DNA of 64,000 nt. Origin: Hallerella sp963656065 (GTDB lineage Bacteria > Fibrobacterota > Fibrobacteria > Fibrobacterales > Fibrobacteraceae). Location of the stretch: contig CAVKGV010000002.1 in NCBI GenBank assembly GCA_963656065.1, forward strand, positions 62,001 through 126,000, written 5' to 3'. A model generated the notes under the pieces. That model saw only the letters and a list, made by a program, of their open reading frames with translations. It made no database searches and was not told where the DNA came from. Both the position numbers and the translations under genes were made by a program. The first letter of the stretch is position 1. Each line of letters starts with the position of its first letter. Positions 1-8,995 of this stretch are shown here, piece after piece.

Positions 1-10
1 AGGACAAGCG

Positions 11-214
11 ATGAGACTTAACCGAGGTCTAAGATGCCAAATTAAAGCCTTGCTGGATGCCGAGCATTCGCAGAAAACCATAGCAAACCAGCCAAGAATC
101 TCCCCAAGCGGGCTTTCCAAAATTGAAGAAATATTGAACTTGACAATATTTGACAACCGAACGAGGTTATATTTAGGTAGAATGGAAATTTGTGGCGAAA
201 TCAGACTAATATAG
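11..214 (+). pseudogene. IS30-family transposase N-terminal remnant
   Basis: This is a 67-codon frame. Its first 40 residues match the N-terminal helix-turn-helix of IS30-family transposases: R-x-QI-x-ALL, then HSQ-x-x-IA and SPS-x-LS. After that the similarity stops and there is no DDE catalytic domain in the next several kb, so it is a fragment and not a working transposase. It lies directly upstream of the RhuM gene and marks the left side of a lower-GC accessory block. The assignment comes from pattern recognition of a short motif and could be a chance HTH. No terminal inverted repeats can be seen because the window starts here. Confidence 0.5.
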
Positions 215-221
215 GCTAAAC

Positions 222-1262
222 ATGGCGAAAAAAGACGGAAACAAAGGCTCTGCAGAAAAAGCTGAACAGAGCATTATCATCTATAACACCCTTGATGGCA
301 AGGCAAAAGTCGCCTTAATGGCCAAAGACGGCAATGTATGGATGAATCAAAATCAGATTGCAGAACTTTTTGACACCTCAAAGCAAAATGTAGGCGCACA
401 TATCGCCAATGTCTTGCGAGACAAGGAGTTAGACGAAAATTCAGTTGTAAAGTATTACTTTACAACTGCTGAAGACGGTAAGAATTATAAGGTCCTTTTT
501 TACTCATTGGACATGATTTTGGCCATCGGTTTTAGAGTCCGGAGCAAACGGGGCGTCCAATTCCGCATTTGGGCAAATCAACACCTTAAACAGTTCATGA
601 TTAAGGGGTTTGATATTGACGATGACCGTCTTAAGAATCCCGATGGACGTCCGGACTATTTCGATGAACTTCTTGAACGCATTCGTGATATCAGAGCCTC
701 TGAAAAGCGTTTCTATCAGAAAGTTCGAGATTTACTTGCCCTAAGTAGCGATTACGATGCGTCAGACAAGGCAACCCAAATGTTCTTCGCCGAGACACAG
801 AACAAACTGCTTTATGCCGTAGCCAACAGAACTGCTGCTGAAATTATATGCGATCGAGCCGATGTTCAAAAACCGAATATGGGCTTAACTGCATGGCATG
901 GTACGGTGGTTCGCAAGCAAGATATTTTCATTGCCAAGAATTACCTATCGCACGACGAGATTGATTCGCTGAATCGTCTTACGGTTCTCTTTTTGGACTC
1001 CGCTGAGTTACGAGTTAGGGAACGTAAGGACCTGACGCTGGACTTTTGGAGAAACAATGTCGATGCTATGCTGAACTTCCAAAATAAGAGCGTCTTGCGA
1101 GATAAGGGACATATTTCCAATAAGCAGATGGAAACTCACGTATCCGAAATTTACGAAGCATTTGCCGAACGCCGCAAAACGCAGGATGCTGTTGAAGCCG
1201 ATGAAGCGGATATGGCCGAACTGCGAGAAATCGAAAGCGAAGCGGAACATAGAGGGAAATAA
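222..1262 (+). CDS. RhuM-family protein
   Basis: A 346-residue protein of the virulence-RhuM family (PF13310 type). The N-terminal third carries the family pattern: a VWMNQNQIAELF helix-turn-helix-like segment, TSKQNVGAHI, then VVKYYFTTAEDGKNY and FYSLDMILAIGFRVRS. The middle and C-terminal parts hold the conserved FQNKSVLRDKGHIS stretch. Family members are cytoplasmic, resemble phage antirepressor/KilA-N modules at the N terminus, and are usually found in islands. Their molecular function is not established. The stop codon shares one base with the ATG of the next gene (TAATG), so the two are translationally coupled. GC is lower than in the downstream housekeeping genes. The family call is secure; the role is unknown. 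Confidence 0.88.
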   Translation: MAKKDGNKGSAEKAEQSIIIYNTLDGKAKVALMAKDGNVWMNQNQIAELFDTSKQNVGAHIANVLRDKELDENSVVKYYFTTAEDGKNYKVLFYSLDMILAIGFRVRSKRGVQFRIWANQHLKQFMIKGFDIDDDRLKNPDGRPDYFDELLERIRDIRASEKRFYQKVRDLLALSSDYDASDKATQMFFAETQNKLLYAVANRTAAEIICDRADVQKPNMGLTAWHGTVVRKQDIFIAKNYLSHDEIDSLNRLTVLFLDSAELRVRERKDLTLDFWRNNVDAMLNFQNKSVLRDKGHISNKQMETHVSEIYEAFAERRKTQDAVEADEADMAELREIESEAEHRGK

Positions 1263-2224
1263 TGGCAACCGAATTAGAAATTTTGGAACGTGCTGAAAGC
1301 TATCTTCGTAAACTCTCTTTGGGGATTAATCCTATAACAGATGAACCATTGAATGAGAATGATTCTTCTTCCCAAGAGCGAATTCAAAAGTGTCTTCACT
1401 TTGTTGCGGATTATCTTTCAAATGATATTGCTCGCAAGAAACGTCGCCAAGCAAGGCGAGGCGAAAAACAATTGATATCCATTCCTGTAGAGTTTGCTGA
1501 AAAATACGAGTTGTTCAACGAACCTGTTTCGATTTCTAAGATTGTCGGAAGATTAAATACTCTTTTGCCCAAGGAAATGTCTCACTTTCTCTATCAAGAT
1601 ATTGCTGGCTTTCTAACTATGGATGGCGTTCTTTCGCCAGTTGAAACGCCATCAGGAAGAGTAACAAATCTGCCGACGGATTTTGGAATAAAAGTCGGTT
1701 TCATCAAATCCGTAAGTACATTCAACAATGTTGAGTACGAGAGAACTCTGTGTAACCGTTTAGGGCAACAGTATATTCTTGAAAATATTCAAAAATGCAT
1801 CGAAATCGCAAATGAACGAATTCAGAACAAAAACGATGCCCGCAAAAGCAATTTATCATTTGAAAGAAAAAAAGAAAGCATTCCCCTTAAAATATCTGAA
1901 GATTTATTTAACCGATATCTACAGGATGGAAGTCCATTAACTATTTCAAATATTGCCTCTAAATTGAAAATTCTCACCCAAAATGAAGAGAATTATCACA
2001 AGATCTCGTATAAAGAAATTAGAGATTGGTTCACACAAGAAGGCTTTTTATCAAAAACATATTCTTTGGACGGAAAAGAATCCTACACACCTACAGAGAA
2101 AGGTTCTAATTACGGAATTTATGTTGACGACCGAGTCAGTTCAAACGGGAACACTTACCAGGTTTTAATGTACAGTATTGAAGCTCAAAAAGAATTTTTA
2201 AAGAGCAGAAAAACGGGAAGCTGA
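1262..2224 (+). CDS. unknown protein with a tandemly duplicated C-terminal domain
   Basis: A 320-residue cytoplasmic protein not recognised with confidence. Residues 1-60 form a helical module (LERAESYLRKLSLGINP, then RIQKCLHFVADYL). Residues about 80-190 and 210-316 look like two divergent copies of one domain. Each has (S)-SIS/TIS-I plus a helix, then W/F-L/F-T-x-(D/E)-G-(V/F)-LS, then PT-(D/E)-(F/K)-G-(I/S)..GI/YGI, then a Y-x-(R/V)-L/V segment. The second copy resembles C-terminal modules of phage antirepressor-like proteins. It is coupled to the RhuM gene upstream and followed, after a decayed stretch, by the giant helicase. It may be an adaptor or regulator for that helicase; that is inference only. 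Confidence 0.7.
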   Translation: MATELEILERAESYLRKLSLGINPITDEPLNENDSSSQERIQKCLHFVADYLSNDIARKKRRQARRGEKQLISIPVEFAEKYELFNEPVSISKIVGRLNTLLPKEMSHFLYQDIAGFLTMDGVLSPVETPSGRVTNLPTDFGIKVGFIKSVSTFNNVEYERTLCNRLGQQYILENIQKCIEIANERIQNKNDARKSNLSFERKKESIPLKISEDLFNRYLQDGSPLTISNIASKLKILTQNEENYHKISYKEIRDWFTQEGFLSKTYSLDGKESYTPTEKGSNYGIYVDDRVSSNGNTYQVLMYSIEAQKEFLKSRKTGS

Positions 2225-2303
2225 CATTGCTTATTATTTGCAATACGAATATTTCTTTCCCTTATAAAATTTATTTTTATTATCAAGTGTCCATCCAAGC
2301 TAG

Positions 2304-2588
2304 CACGCTCCCAGTAATTATTCCGTCAAACTTTCTCAGGATAGATTCATCAAAGAATTCATGTCTGGAAATTATCGGTTCAATCAATATGATGCATCCA
2401 AGTTAGAAGTTGCAGTTAATCAAAAAGAACGAATTGATAGAATTAGAAAGAACGAATAACAAGCCTTTCGTAAAGCCCGAGATTTGGAAATTGACATACT
2501 GCAAAATGCCAATAAGTTAATTGCAGCAATACGATTGAGAAACTTGTCGTTTTTCAATGTAAGTCTCACAAAAAAAGATTTATTTTAA
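2304..2588 (+). pseudogene. decayed reading frame between the island genes
   Basis: The 368 bases between the duplicated-domain gene and the helicase hold no intact gene. One frame is open from 2304 to 2588 except for a single TAA at 2457-2459. It starts with an ATG at 2361 (MSGNYRFNQYDASK) and reads on after the stop as QAFRKARDLEIDILQNANKL, ending at TAA 2586-2588, 4 nt before the helicase start. Both halves have a coding-like composition rich in charged helical residues, which suggests one small gene of about 75-95 codons broken by a nonsense mutation. The family is not recognised. It could also be a real 32-codon peptide gene. Confidence 0.35.
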
Positions 2589-2592
2589 CCTT

Positions 2593-5500
2593 GTGAGCAT
2601 CGTCTTTTTTGATATTGAAGTTTCTACATCCAGCGGGAGAGTTGCCGATCTCGGGGCTGTCGATTCTTTGGATCGAACGATTCATACGCCGAGTCAGGGC
2701 GATTTCCTGAATTTTGTGAAAGACGCAAAATACGTTGGCGGTCATAACGTTTTGAATCACGACATCCAGTATCTAAAACTCATGGAGCTGGATAAAAAGA
2801 AGGTTATCGACACGCTCTATCTTTCTCCACTGGTGTTCCCCATGCGTCCTAGCCACAAACTGCTGAAAGATGAAAAGCTCCAGAGCGATGCTCTGAACAA
2901 TCCCTTGCTGGACGCAAAAAAATCTAGGGAATTGTTCTACGACGAAGTGAATGCGTTCCACGCGCTAGATAGCGAATTAAAGGACATCTATTTCAAGCTG
3001 TTGAAGGATTCAAAAGAATTTAAGGGTTTCTTTGACTATGTCGGTTTAAAAGAAGAAAGCAAGGGATTTTTCAACAATCTTCTTCTGGCAAAGTCCAACG
3101 CCAAGAATCTTGTAAAACAGATTCAAAGTCGATTTGCCGGCCTGATTTGTGAAAACGCCATGCTGGAATCGTTCGCAACAGAACATCCGATTGAACTAGC
3201 CTATGCCTTGTCCGTGATAAACCTTCGGGACAAGCATTCCATCACACCGGCCTGGTGCCTACGAAACTATCCATTCACCGAGAACATCCTTTTCTTCTTG
3301 CGCAACAATCCGTGCCATGAGCCCACATGCGCTTATTGCAAAAGCAAGCTGGACGTCCGCAAAAAACTGAAAGCGATTTTTGGGTACGACAGCTTTAGAA
3401 CTTACGACGGAGAACCCCTGCAGGAACAGGCGGCAGCAGCGGCGGTCAATAACGAATCCCTGCTGGCCATTTTCCCGACGGGTGGCGGAAAATCCATTAC
3501 ATTCCAGTTGCCGGCCTTGATGGCTGGCGAAAACTACAAGGGATTAACGGTCGTGATTTCGCCCTTGCAGTCTTTGATGAAGGACCAGGTAGATAACCTG
3601 AGCGCAAAGGGGATTGTGGATGCGGTAGCCATCAACGGTTTGCTGGATCCGATTGAACGTGCGGAATCCATTAAGCGCGTAGCAACCGGAATGGCTTCCT
3701 TGCTGTACATTTCACCAGAGTCTTTACGCTCCCGCACTATCGAAAAGCTGTTGCTCTCTAGGCAGATTGCGCGCTTTGTAATCGACGAGGCCCACTGTTT
3801 TTCGAGCTGGGGTCATGATTTTCGCGTGGACTATCTCTATATCGGAGATTTCATCAAAAATATCCAGGCGCAAAAGTCCGAAACAAGAAAGATTCCCGTT
3901 TCCTGTTTTACCGCGACAGCAAAGCAAAAAGTGGTGCAGGATATTTGCGATTATTTCAAGAAAAAACTAAACCTTGATTTAAAGATTTTTGCCACAAGGG
4001 CGACCCGCGCCAATCTTACCTATCACGTAATCTATCAAGAAGACGACGAACAAAAATACAAGACTTTGCGTTCGTTGATTGAAGCAAAAAACTGCCCGAC
4101 CATCCTCTATGTTTCTCGCACAAAGAAAACCCAAGAGCTGGCAGAAAAACTGAGCAAAGATGGATTTGTGGCTTTACCTTTTAACGGCAAAATGGAAGCC
4201 TACGAAAAGGTGGAAAACCAGGAAGCGTTCATCAGCGGTAAGGTGCAAATTATTGTCGCCACGTCTGCATTCGGAATGGGCGTTGACAAATCAGATGTAC
4301 AGCTTGTTGTTCATTACGAAATTTCGGATTCTCTTGAAAATTATGTTCAGGAAGCTGGCCGCGCAGGGCGAGACCAGAGTTTGCAGGCGGACTGCTACGT
4401 TCTTTTCAACGAACATGATTTGGACAAGCATTTCTTGCTGCTGAATCAGACGAAGCTCAGCATGAGCGAAATTCAACAGGTATGGAAGGCCATCAAGAAC
4501 CTCACAAAGAACAGGACTATCCTAAAGCGCTCCCCTCTTGAAATCGCAAGAGAAGCGGGCTTTGACGACCCCAATGGCGACATCGAAACCCGTGTGAAAA
4601 CAGCCATTCTCGCTTTGGAAGAAGCCGGCTACATTGAACGCAAACAGAACTGTCCTCGAGTTTACGCCACAGGCATTCTGGTTTCAAACATGGAAGAGGC
4701 CCGCAGCAAGATTACCGCATCAAACATGTTTGACGAAAAGCAAAAAGAAAACGCCATTCGAATTATTAGCCTTCTGATTTCGGAACGAAACATTTCAAAA
4801 GGCAAGGGCGATGAAGCGGAATCCCGCATCGATTACATTGCGGATGTCCTCGGTCTGGAATGCAGCACTGTTCAAGAAACGGTCCAGCTTTTACGGGCAG
4901 AAAATATCCTGGCAGACTCCAAGGATTTGACCGCTTACATGAAGAAAGGGGATGGCGAAAACAAGTCAAAACTGGTGGTAAAGCATTTCGAGGCGCTTGA
5001 AAAATTCTTGATTTCAAAATTGAGAGAAGGAAAGACCATATTCAATCTCAAGGAACTGAACGAAGAAGCCGAAGCGAATGGAATAAAAAAGGCTAGTGTA
5101 AAGGACTTCAAGACAATTCTTTTCTTTTGGATGATCAATGGTCTTATCGAAAAGAACTACTGCTCGGACATCAGCACAAAAATTGAATTGAAGGTCTCTC
5201 CCCAAAACTTGGAAAGCGATTTTAAGCGCCGACTTCAATTGGCCCTTTTTGTTATCGATCAGCTTTACCGGGCAAATGCCGACGCCAAGACGAATTCTCG
5301 TGAAGAAGCCCTCATTCAATTTTCCGAAAAAGAATTGTTGAACGCGTATGAAAACCAGATTTCTCTATTTTCCAACGAACCCGTATCTTACAAGGAGCTT
5401 GAAACGTCCCTTCTGTATCTTTCCAAGATTAATTCTTTGCAGCTGGAAGACGGATTCTTGGTCCTTTACAATGCACTTGAAATTCATCGAATCGAAAAGA

Positions 5501-7437
5501 GCAACTTGATCAAGTACAAAGTCGATGACTATGAAAAACTGAATAATTTTTACAAGATGAAAATGCAGCAAATCCACATTGTTGGTGAATACGCCAACAT
5601 GATGGTGCGCAATAGCAAGCAGGCTCAAACTTTCGTAAGCGATTATTTCACTCTTGACTACAAGATGTTCTTGAACAAGTATTTCAAGGGCAATCGAATG
5701 GACGAAATCAACCACAACATTACTCCCGAAAAATATCACGAAATTGTGGATTCTCTTTCGGAACGTCAAAAGCAAATTATCGAAGATAAAAACAGCCAAT
5801 ATATCATGGTTGCGGCGGGTCCGGGAAGCGGAAAAACTCGTGTTCTCGTCCATAAGTTGGCGTCGTTGATGCTCTTGGAAGATGTGAAGCACGAACAGTT
5901 GCTGATGCTCACGTTCTCTCGCAGTGCGGCCATTGATTTCAAAGAAAAGCTCCACCAGTTGATTGGCAGCGCAGCCTCTTTTTTGGCGGCCAAGACATTC
6001 CATTCCTACGCCTTTGATTTGTTGGGCACAATGGGCGATCTGGGCAAGGCCAAATCGGCTGTAGAAATGGCGGTCGCAAAAATCAAGGAAGGCGAAATTG
6101 AACACAGCAAGATAACCAAGAAAGTTCTAGTTATCGACGAAGCCCAAGATATGGATGAACACCAGTTCGCCTTGGTCCAAGCCTTGATTGAAGAAAATGA
6201 AGATATGCGGGTCATTGCCGTAGGTGATGACGACCAGAACATTTTTGAAGGCGTTCACCAAAAGGCGGGTTCAAAGTCTGTTGACCTGAATCGTTTTATT
6301 GAACTTTACAAGGCTAAAAAATATGAACTGGTTGAAAATTACCGCAGCGTCAAAAAGATTGTTGACTTTACAAACTTATTCGTTCAGGATATTCCAAATC
6401 GCTTGAAGATTAATCCGATTCAGGCTGTTTCTGATGAGGAAGGATCTGTAAAGGTTCGAAAGTTTGATTCGCCGAATATGGAATATCCCATCGTCGAACA
6501 CTTGAAAAAGTATCCGCCACAAGGAACTGTCTGCGTTTTAACCCAGACGAACGACGACGCCTTGAAAATGACGGCTCTCCTGAATCACGAAAATATTAAA
6601 GCAAAGCTGATTCAGAGCAGCGACGGATTTTCTCTCTACGACCTTGTAGAGTTTAGAGATTTTGTGAAATGGCTCTCCAAAAACGAAAATCCTGTCATCA
6701 GCTCTGGTGAATGGGACACGTCCATAAGCAAGCTTGAAGACGTTTATCAAAAAAGCTCCCTGCTGCCTATCTGTTTAAAGGCTCTAAAAGTTTATCAAAA
6801 GCACAACGATCGTCTTTATCGAAACGATTTGAAATTGTTTTTGATGGAATCAAAAATTTCTGACTTTGAACGCGGCAAAGAGAACGAAGTCGTTATTTCC
6901 ACGATCCATAAGGCGAAAGGTCGCGAATTTGACAGAGTCTATATGATGATCAAGGACCAAAGGGCCAGTACCGCGCAAGGTCGCCGCGTATTGTATGTCG
7001 GCTTTACCCGTGCAAAAAAGCAACTGTATGTTTTCCATTGCTGCCCATTTTTGGATAAGTACGCTCCCGCAATAAAAGAAAAGGCGATGTATCCGGAACC
7101 TGCAGAAATCATTTTACAGTTCGGTCACAAGGATATGTGGCTTGATTATTTTTATGGCGAAATAAATGGTGAAGGCGATGGACTAAAAAAACGCATCTTC
7201 AAATTACACAGTGGAGACTCGTTGAAGTATTTCCAAGGAAGATTGTACGATGACAGCGGTTCGAAAAATCCTGTAGCCGTATTGTCAAAAGCGGCAAAAG
7301 AAAAAATTTCCCATTTGGACGATTTGGGATATTCGGTAAAACAAGTCCGAATCCGCTATGTGGTCGCTTGGCACAATAAAGAACGCGAAAAACCTTGCCC
7401 GATTATTCTACCGGAAATTGAACTTGCAAAAAAATGA
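2593..7437 (+). CDS. DnaQ-like/RecQ/UvrD tripartite fusion helicase
   Basis: A 1614-residue DNA-processing protein combining three enzymes. Residues 1-115 resemble a DEDD 3'-5' exonuclease: D7 and E9 in FFDIEVS, D57 in GHNVLNHD, and D107. The usual exo III histidine is Asn (N102-x4-D107). Residues about 280-620 are a RecQ-type SF2 helicase: PTGGGKS near 295, DEAHCFSSWGHDFR near 397, QEAGRAGRD near 585. Winged-helix-like helical regions follow. Residues about 1055-1500 are an SF1 UvrD helicase: AAGPGSGKT near 1075, DEAQD near 1182, GDDDQNIF, STIHKAKGREFD, VLYVGFTRAKKQL. The start is GTG; an in-frame stop at 2560-2562 limits any upstream extension. Known in the FCB group as long RecQ-family proteins. 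A role in anti-phage defence or recombination repair is inferred from its island setting. Confidence 0.92.
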   Translation: MSIVFFDIEVSTSSGRVADLGAVDSLDRTIHTPSQGDFLNFVKDAKYVGGHNVLNHDIQYLKLMELDKKKVIDTLYLSPLVFPMRPSHKLLKDEKLQSDALNNPLLDAKKSRELFYDEVNAFHALDSELKDIYFKLLKDSKEFKGFFDYVGLKEESKGFFNNLLLAKSNAKNLVKQIQSRFAGLICENAMLESFATEHPIELAYALSVINLRDKHSITPAWCLRNYPFTENILFFLRNNPCHEPTCAYCKSKLDVRKKLKAIFGYDSFRTYDGEPLQEQAAAAAVNNESLLAIFPTGGGKSITFQLPALMAGENYKGLTVVISPLQSLMKDQVDNLSAKGIVDAVAINGLLDPIERAESIKRVATGMASLLYISPESLRSRTIEKLLLSRQIARFVIDEAHCFSSWGHDFRVDYLYIGDFIKNIQAQKSETRKIPVSCFTATAKQKVVQDICDYFKKKLNLDLKIFATRATRANLTYHVIYQEDDEQKYKTLRSLIEAKNCPTILYVSRTKKTQELAEKLSKDGFVALPFNGKMEAYEKVENQEAFISGKVQIIVATSAFGMGVDKSDVQLVVHYEISDSLENYVQEAGRAGRDQSLQADCYVLFNEHDLDKHFLLLNQTKLSMSEIQQVWKAIKNLTKNRTILKRSPLEIAREAGFDDPNGDIETRVKTAILALEEAGYIERKQNCPRVYATGILVSNMEEARSKITASNMFDEKQKENAIRIISLLISERNISKGKGDEAESRIDYIADVLGLECSTVQETVQLLRAENILADSKDLTAYMKKGDGENKSKLVVKHFEALEKFLISKLREGKTIFNLKELNEEAEANGIKKASVKDFKTILFFWMINGLIEKNYCSDISTKIELKVSPQNLESDFKRRLQLALFVIDQLYRANADAKTNSREEALIQFSEKELLNAYENQISLFSNEPVSYKELETSLLYLSKINSLQLEDGFLVLYNALEIHRIEKSNLIKYKVDDYEKLNNFYKMKMQQIHIVGEYANMMVRNSKQAQTFVSDYFTLDYKMFLNKYFKGNRMDEINHNITPEKYHEIVDSLSERQKQIIEDKNSQYIMVAAGPGSGKTRVLVHKLASLMLLEDVKHEQLLMLTFSRSAAIDFKEKLHQLIGSAASFLAAKTFHSYAFDLLGTMGDLGKAKSAVEMAVAKIKEGEIEHSKITKKVLVIDEAQDMDEHQFALVQALIEENEDMRVIAVGDDDQNIFEGVHQKAGSKSVDLNRFIELYKAKKYELVENYRSVKKIVDFTNLFVQDIPNRLKINPIQAVSDEEGSVKVRKFDSPNMEYPIVEHLKKYPPQGTVCVLTQTNDDALKMTALLNHENIKAKLIQSSDGFSLYDLVEFRDFVKWLSKNENPVISSGEWDTSISKLEDVYQKSSLLPICLKALKVYQKHNDRLYRNDLKLFLMESKISDFERGKENEVVISTIHKAKGREFDRVYMMIKDQRASTAQGRRVLYVGFTRAKKQLYVFHCCPFLDKYAPAIKEKAMYPEPAEIILQFGHKDMWLDYFYGEINGEGDGLKKRIFKLHSGDSLKYFQGRLYDDSGSKNPVAVLSKAAKEKISHLDDLGYSVKQVRIRYVVAWHNKEREKPCPIILPEIELAKK

Positions 7438-7478
7438 ATTTCTTTCCGCCAAAATTGGATTTACTTGGCGACGAGAAT

Positions 7479-8135
7479 TTACGGCCACACAAATGTGCTA
7501 TTCAAATCCTTTTCCCCGTTGTCAATCAAAATATCCTGTCCGGTGCAGTTTTTGTTTACGACGGTAAGAAAGTAAATCCATTCGGCGATGTCTTCGGGAC
7601 TTGCCCAGCGCTTGAGCGGGGTAACGTCCATGATTTTTTTCCAAAGATTTTTGTCGCGCATCACGGGAAGGTTCAAGTCGGTGGTGACGCCGCCCGGTGA
7701 GATGCTGTTGCAGGTCGCACCGAATTTTGCGAGCCTCATCGCGGCATTTTTCATGTAGGCAAGCAAACCACCCTTGGATGCGGAATATTCGGGGAACTCC
7801 GCGCCGGAATGCGCCGAAGCCGAAGCGACGAGCAGGACGGATTTGATGGACGGCTGGAATGCGTATCTTTCAACAAAGCGCATCGAACCTTTGAGGTTCA
7901 CTTCGATATCGCGACCGGAATTTTGGACGCCCGCGTTGCTCACGACGATTTCCGCGGCTATCGGGATTTCGGGCAGTAAATCCTTGGAAACGTCGCAAAC
8001 AAAATGTTCGTATCTTTCATGGCAAATGCTTGCCGGCAAAATGTCGAACCCGAAAACGCATGCACCATTTTCCAAAAACTTTTCCGCTACCGCCATGCCG
8101 ATTCCGCGGCTCGATCCGCTGACAAATACATTCAT
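7479..8135 (-). CDS. short-chain dehydrogenase/reductase (SDR) family oxidoreductase
   Basis: 218 residues; a classical NAD(P)-dependent SDR. It has the TGxxxGIG-type cofactor loop at the N terminus (VSGSSRGIGMAVAEKF), the NAG motif (VVSNAGVQN), catalytic Tyr-x3-Lys in YSASKGG with an upstream Ser, and an ISPGGVTT segment after the active site. The start chosen is the ATG at 8135. It overlaps the stop of the upstream transporter gene by ATGA, and a longer frame upstream would lie inside that gene. Substrate unknown: the family reduces or oxidises many alcohols and ketones, including 3-oxoacyl-ACP. It converges on the helicase gene with 41 bases between. Confidence 0.88.
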   Translation of the reverse strand: MNVFVSGSSRGIGMAVAEKFLENGACVFGFDILPASICHERYEHFVCDVSKDLLPEIPIAAEIVVSNAGVQNSGRDIEVNLKGSMRFVERYAFQPSIKSVLLVASASAHSGAEFPEYSASKGGLLAYMKNAAMRLAKFGATCNSISPGGVTTDLNLPVMRDKNLWKKIMDVTPLKRWASPEDIAEWIYFLTVVNKNCTGQDILIDNGEKDLNSTFVWP

Positions 8136-8896
8136 TGCTTTCCTTCCTTGAACCGGATGTATTCCTTCCCAATTCCCTGAAATTCCCACGCACGGCAAAT
8201 CCGGTAGCCCAGCGGGCTGAAAACGACTTCGCAGAGAAGTTCCATCACCGCTCCCGTCAGCGAACAGAGGAGAACCTGCGCCATGGTCCAGCCAAAGAAG
8301 ACATGGCTCACGATACAGGCGAAAAGGAAGTTATCGACAAACTGGGCTATCATCGTCGATGTGTATGAGCGTACGGCGAAATTTTTAAAGTCCCTAGAAG
8401 TCGTCCGCTTGGAAATCCAGTGGTTGACGGCAGAATTGACGATAGACGAAACGAACATGGCGACAGCCGATCCGAAGACGACATACCAGGTGCCTCCAAA
8501 GGTCGCATTCAGGGCATCGTTCGCGACCTGCGCTTTTTCTATTCCGGAATCCGCATAGCTGTAAAATTCGCCCCACATCCCGGGCGTCATCGCAAGCAGA
8601 TGGAACAGGAGGAATACACACAAATTAACGAACAACGCGAGCAGGGAAATTTTCATCGCCGCCTTGGCACCGAATCGCTTGCAGATCATGTCCATGCAAA
8701 GGAACGAGACCCAGCTGAGCGTAAATCCGCAATCGAGTGCGAGATACCGGAACGAGACCAGTTCCTTGTTGGCGAGCAGGTTCATGCACACCACGGAAAG
8801 GATGAAAAGACTGACGACAAGGGAGGGAATGTTCCGCAGAAGGAGAACGTAGTCGGTCCATTCGCGGCGAATCCAATCGGAAAGTTTCTGTTTCAT
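8132..8896 (-). CDS. VUT/YhhQ-family queuosine-precursor transporter-like protein
   Basis: A 254-residue polytopic inner-membrane protein of the YhhQ/VUT family (PF02592). It has about six hydrophobic segments, starting with SLVVSLFILSVVCMNLLA, and the family signature of an N-x-LANKE segment, a D-x-G region, SF-x-x-MDMIxxxxGAKAA, and a late S-x-x-Q-x-VD-N-F helix. Family members import queuosine precursors such as preQ0/preQ1 for tRNA modification, though specificity cannot be read from sequence. It is translationally coupled to the SDR gene (ATGA), so the two probably form one operon. No queuosine-biosynthesis gene is visible in the window. A TATATTTG box lies about 70 nt upstream. Confidence 0.82.
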   Translation of the reverse strand: MKQKLSDWIRREWTDYVLLLRNIPSLVVSLFILSVVCMNLLANKELVSFRYLALDCGFTLSWVSFLCMDMICKRFGAKAAMKISLLALFVNLCVFLLFHLLAMTPGMWGEFYSYADSGIEKAQVANDALNATFGGTWYVVFGSAVAMFVSSIVNSAVNHWISKRTTSRDFKNFAVRSYTSTMIAQFVDNFLFACIVSHVFFGWTMAQVLLCSLTGAVMELLCEVVFSPLGYRICRAWEFQGIGKEYIRFKEGKQ

Positions 8897-8966
8897 TTTG
8901 TTTTTTAAGGAAGGTTAGACAAGGACTTCCGGAAAAATTCTGCGACATTGCAAAATTCTAACAGGG

Positions 8967-8974
8967 CAAATATA
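8967..8974 (-). promoter_or_regulatory. candidate TAnnTTTG promoter box for the transporter/SDR operon
   Basis: Read on the minus strand, TATATTTG matches the -7 consensus TAnnTTTG known from Bacteroidetes. It lies about 70 nt upstream of the transporter ATG at 8896. No clear TTTG -33 element was found upstream. Confidence 0.35.
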
Positions 8975-8995
8975 GTAATCAGAGCTGAAAATTCA

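Noticed and set aside
7447..7470. Hairpin CGCCAA/TTGGCG after the helicase as terminator
   Set aside because: Six-pair stem, long loop, no T-run.
7434..7700. Short open frames running from the helicase end into the SDR gene
   Set aside because: They lie mostly antisense to the SDR, without similarity or ribosome-binding site.
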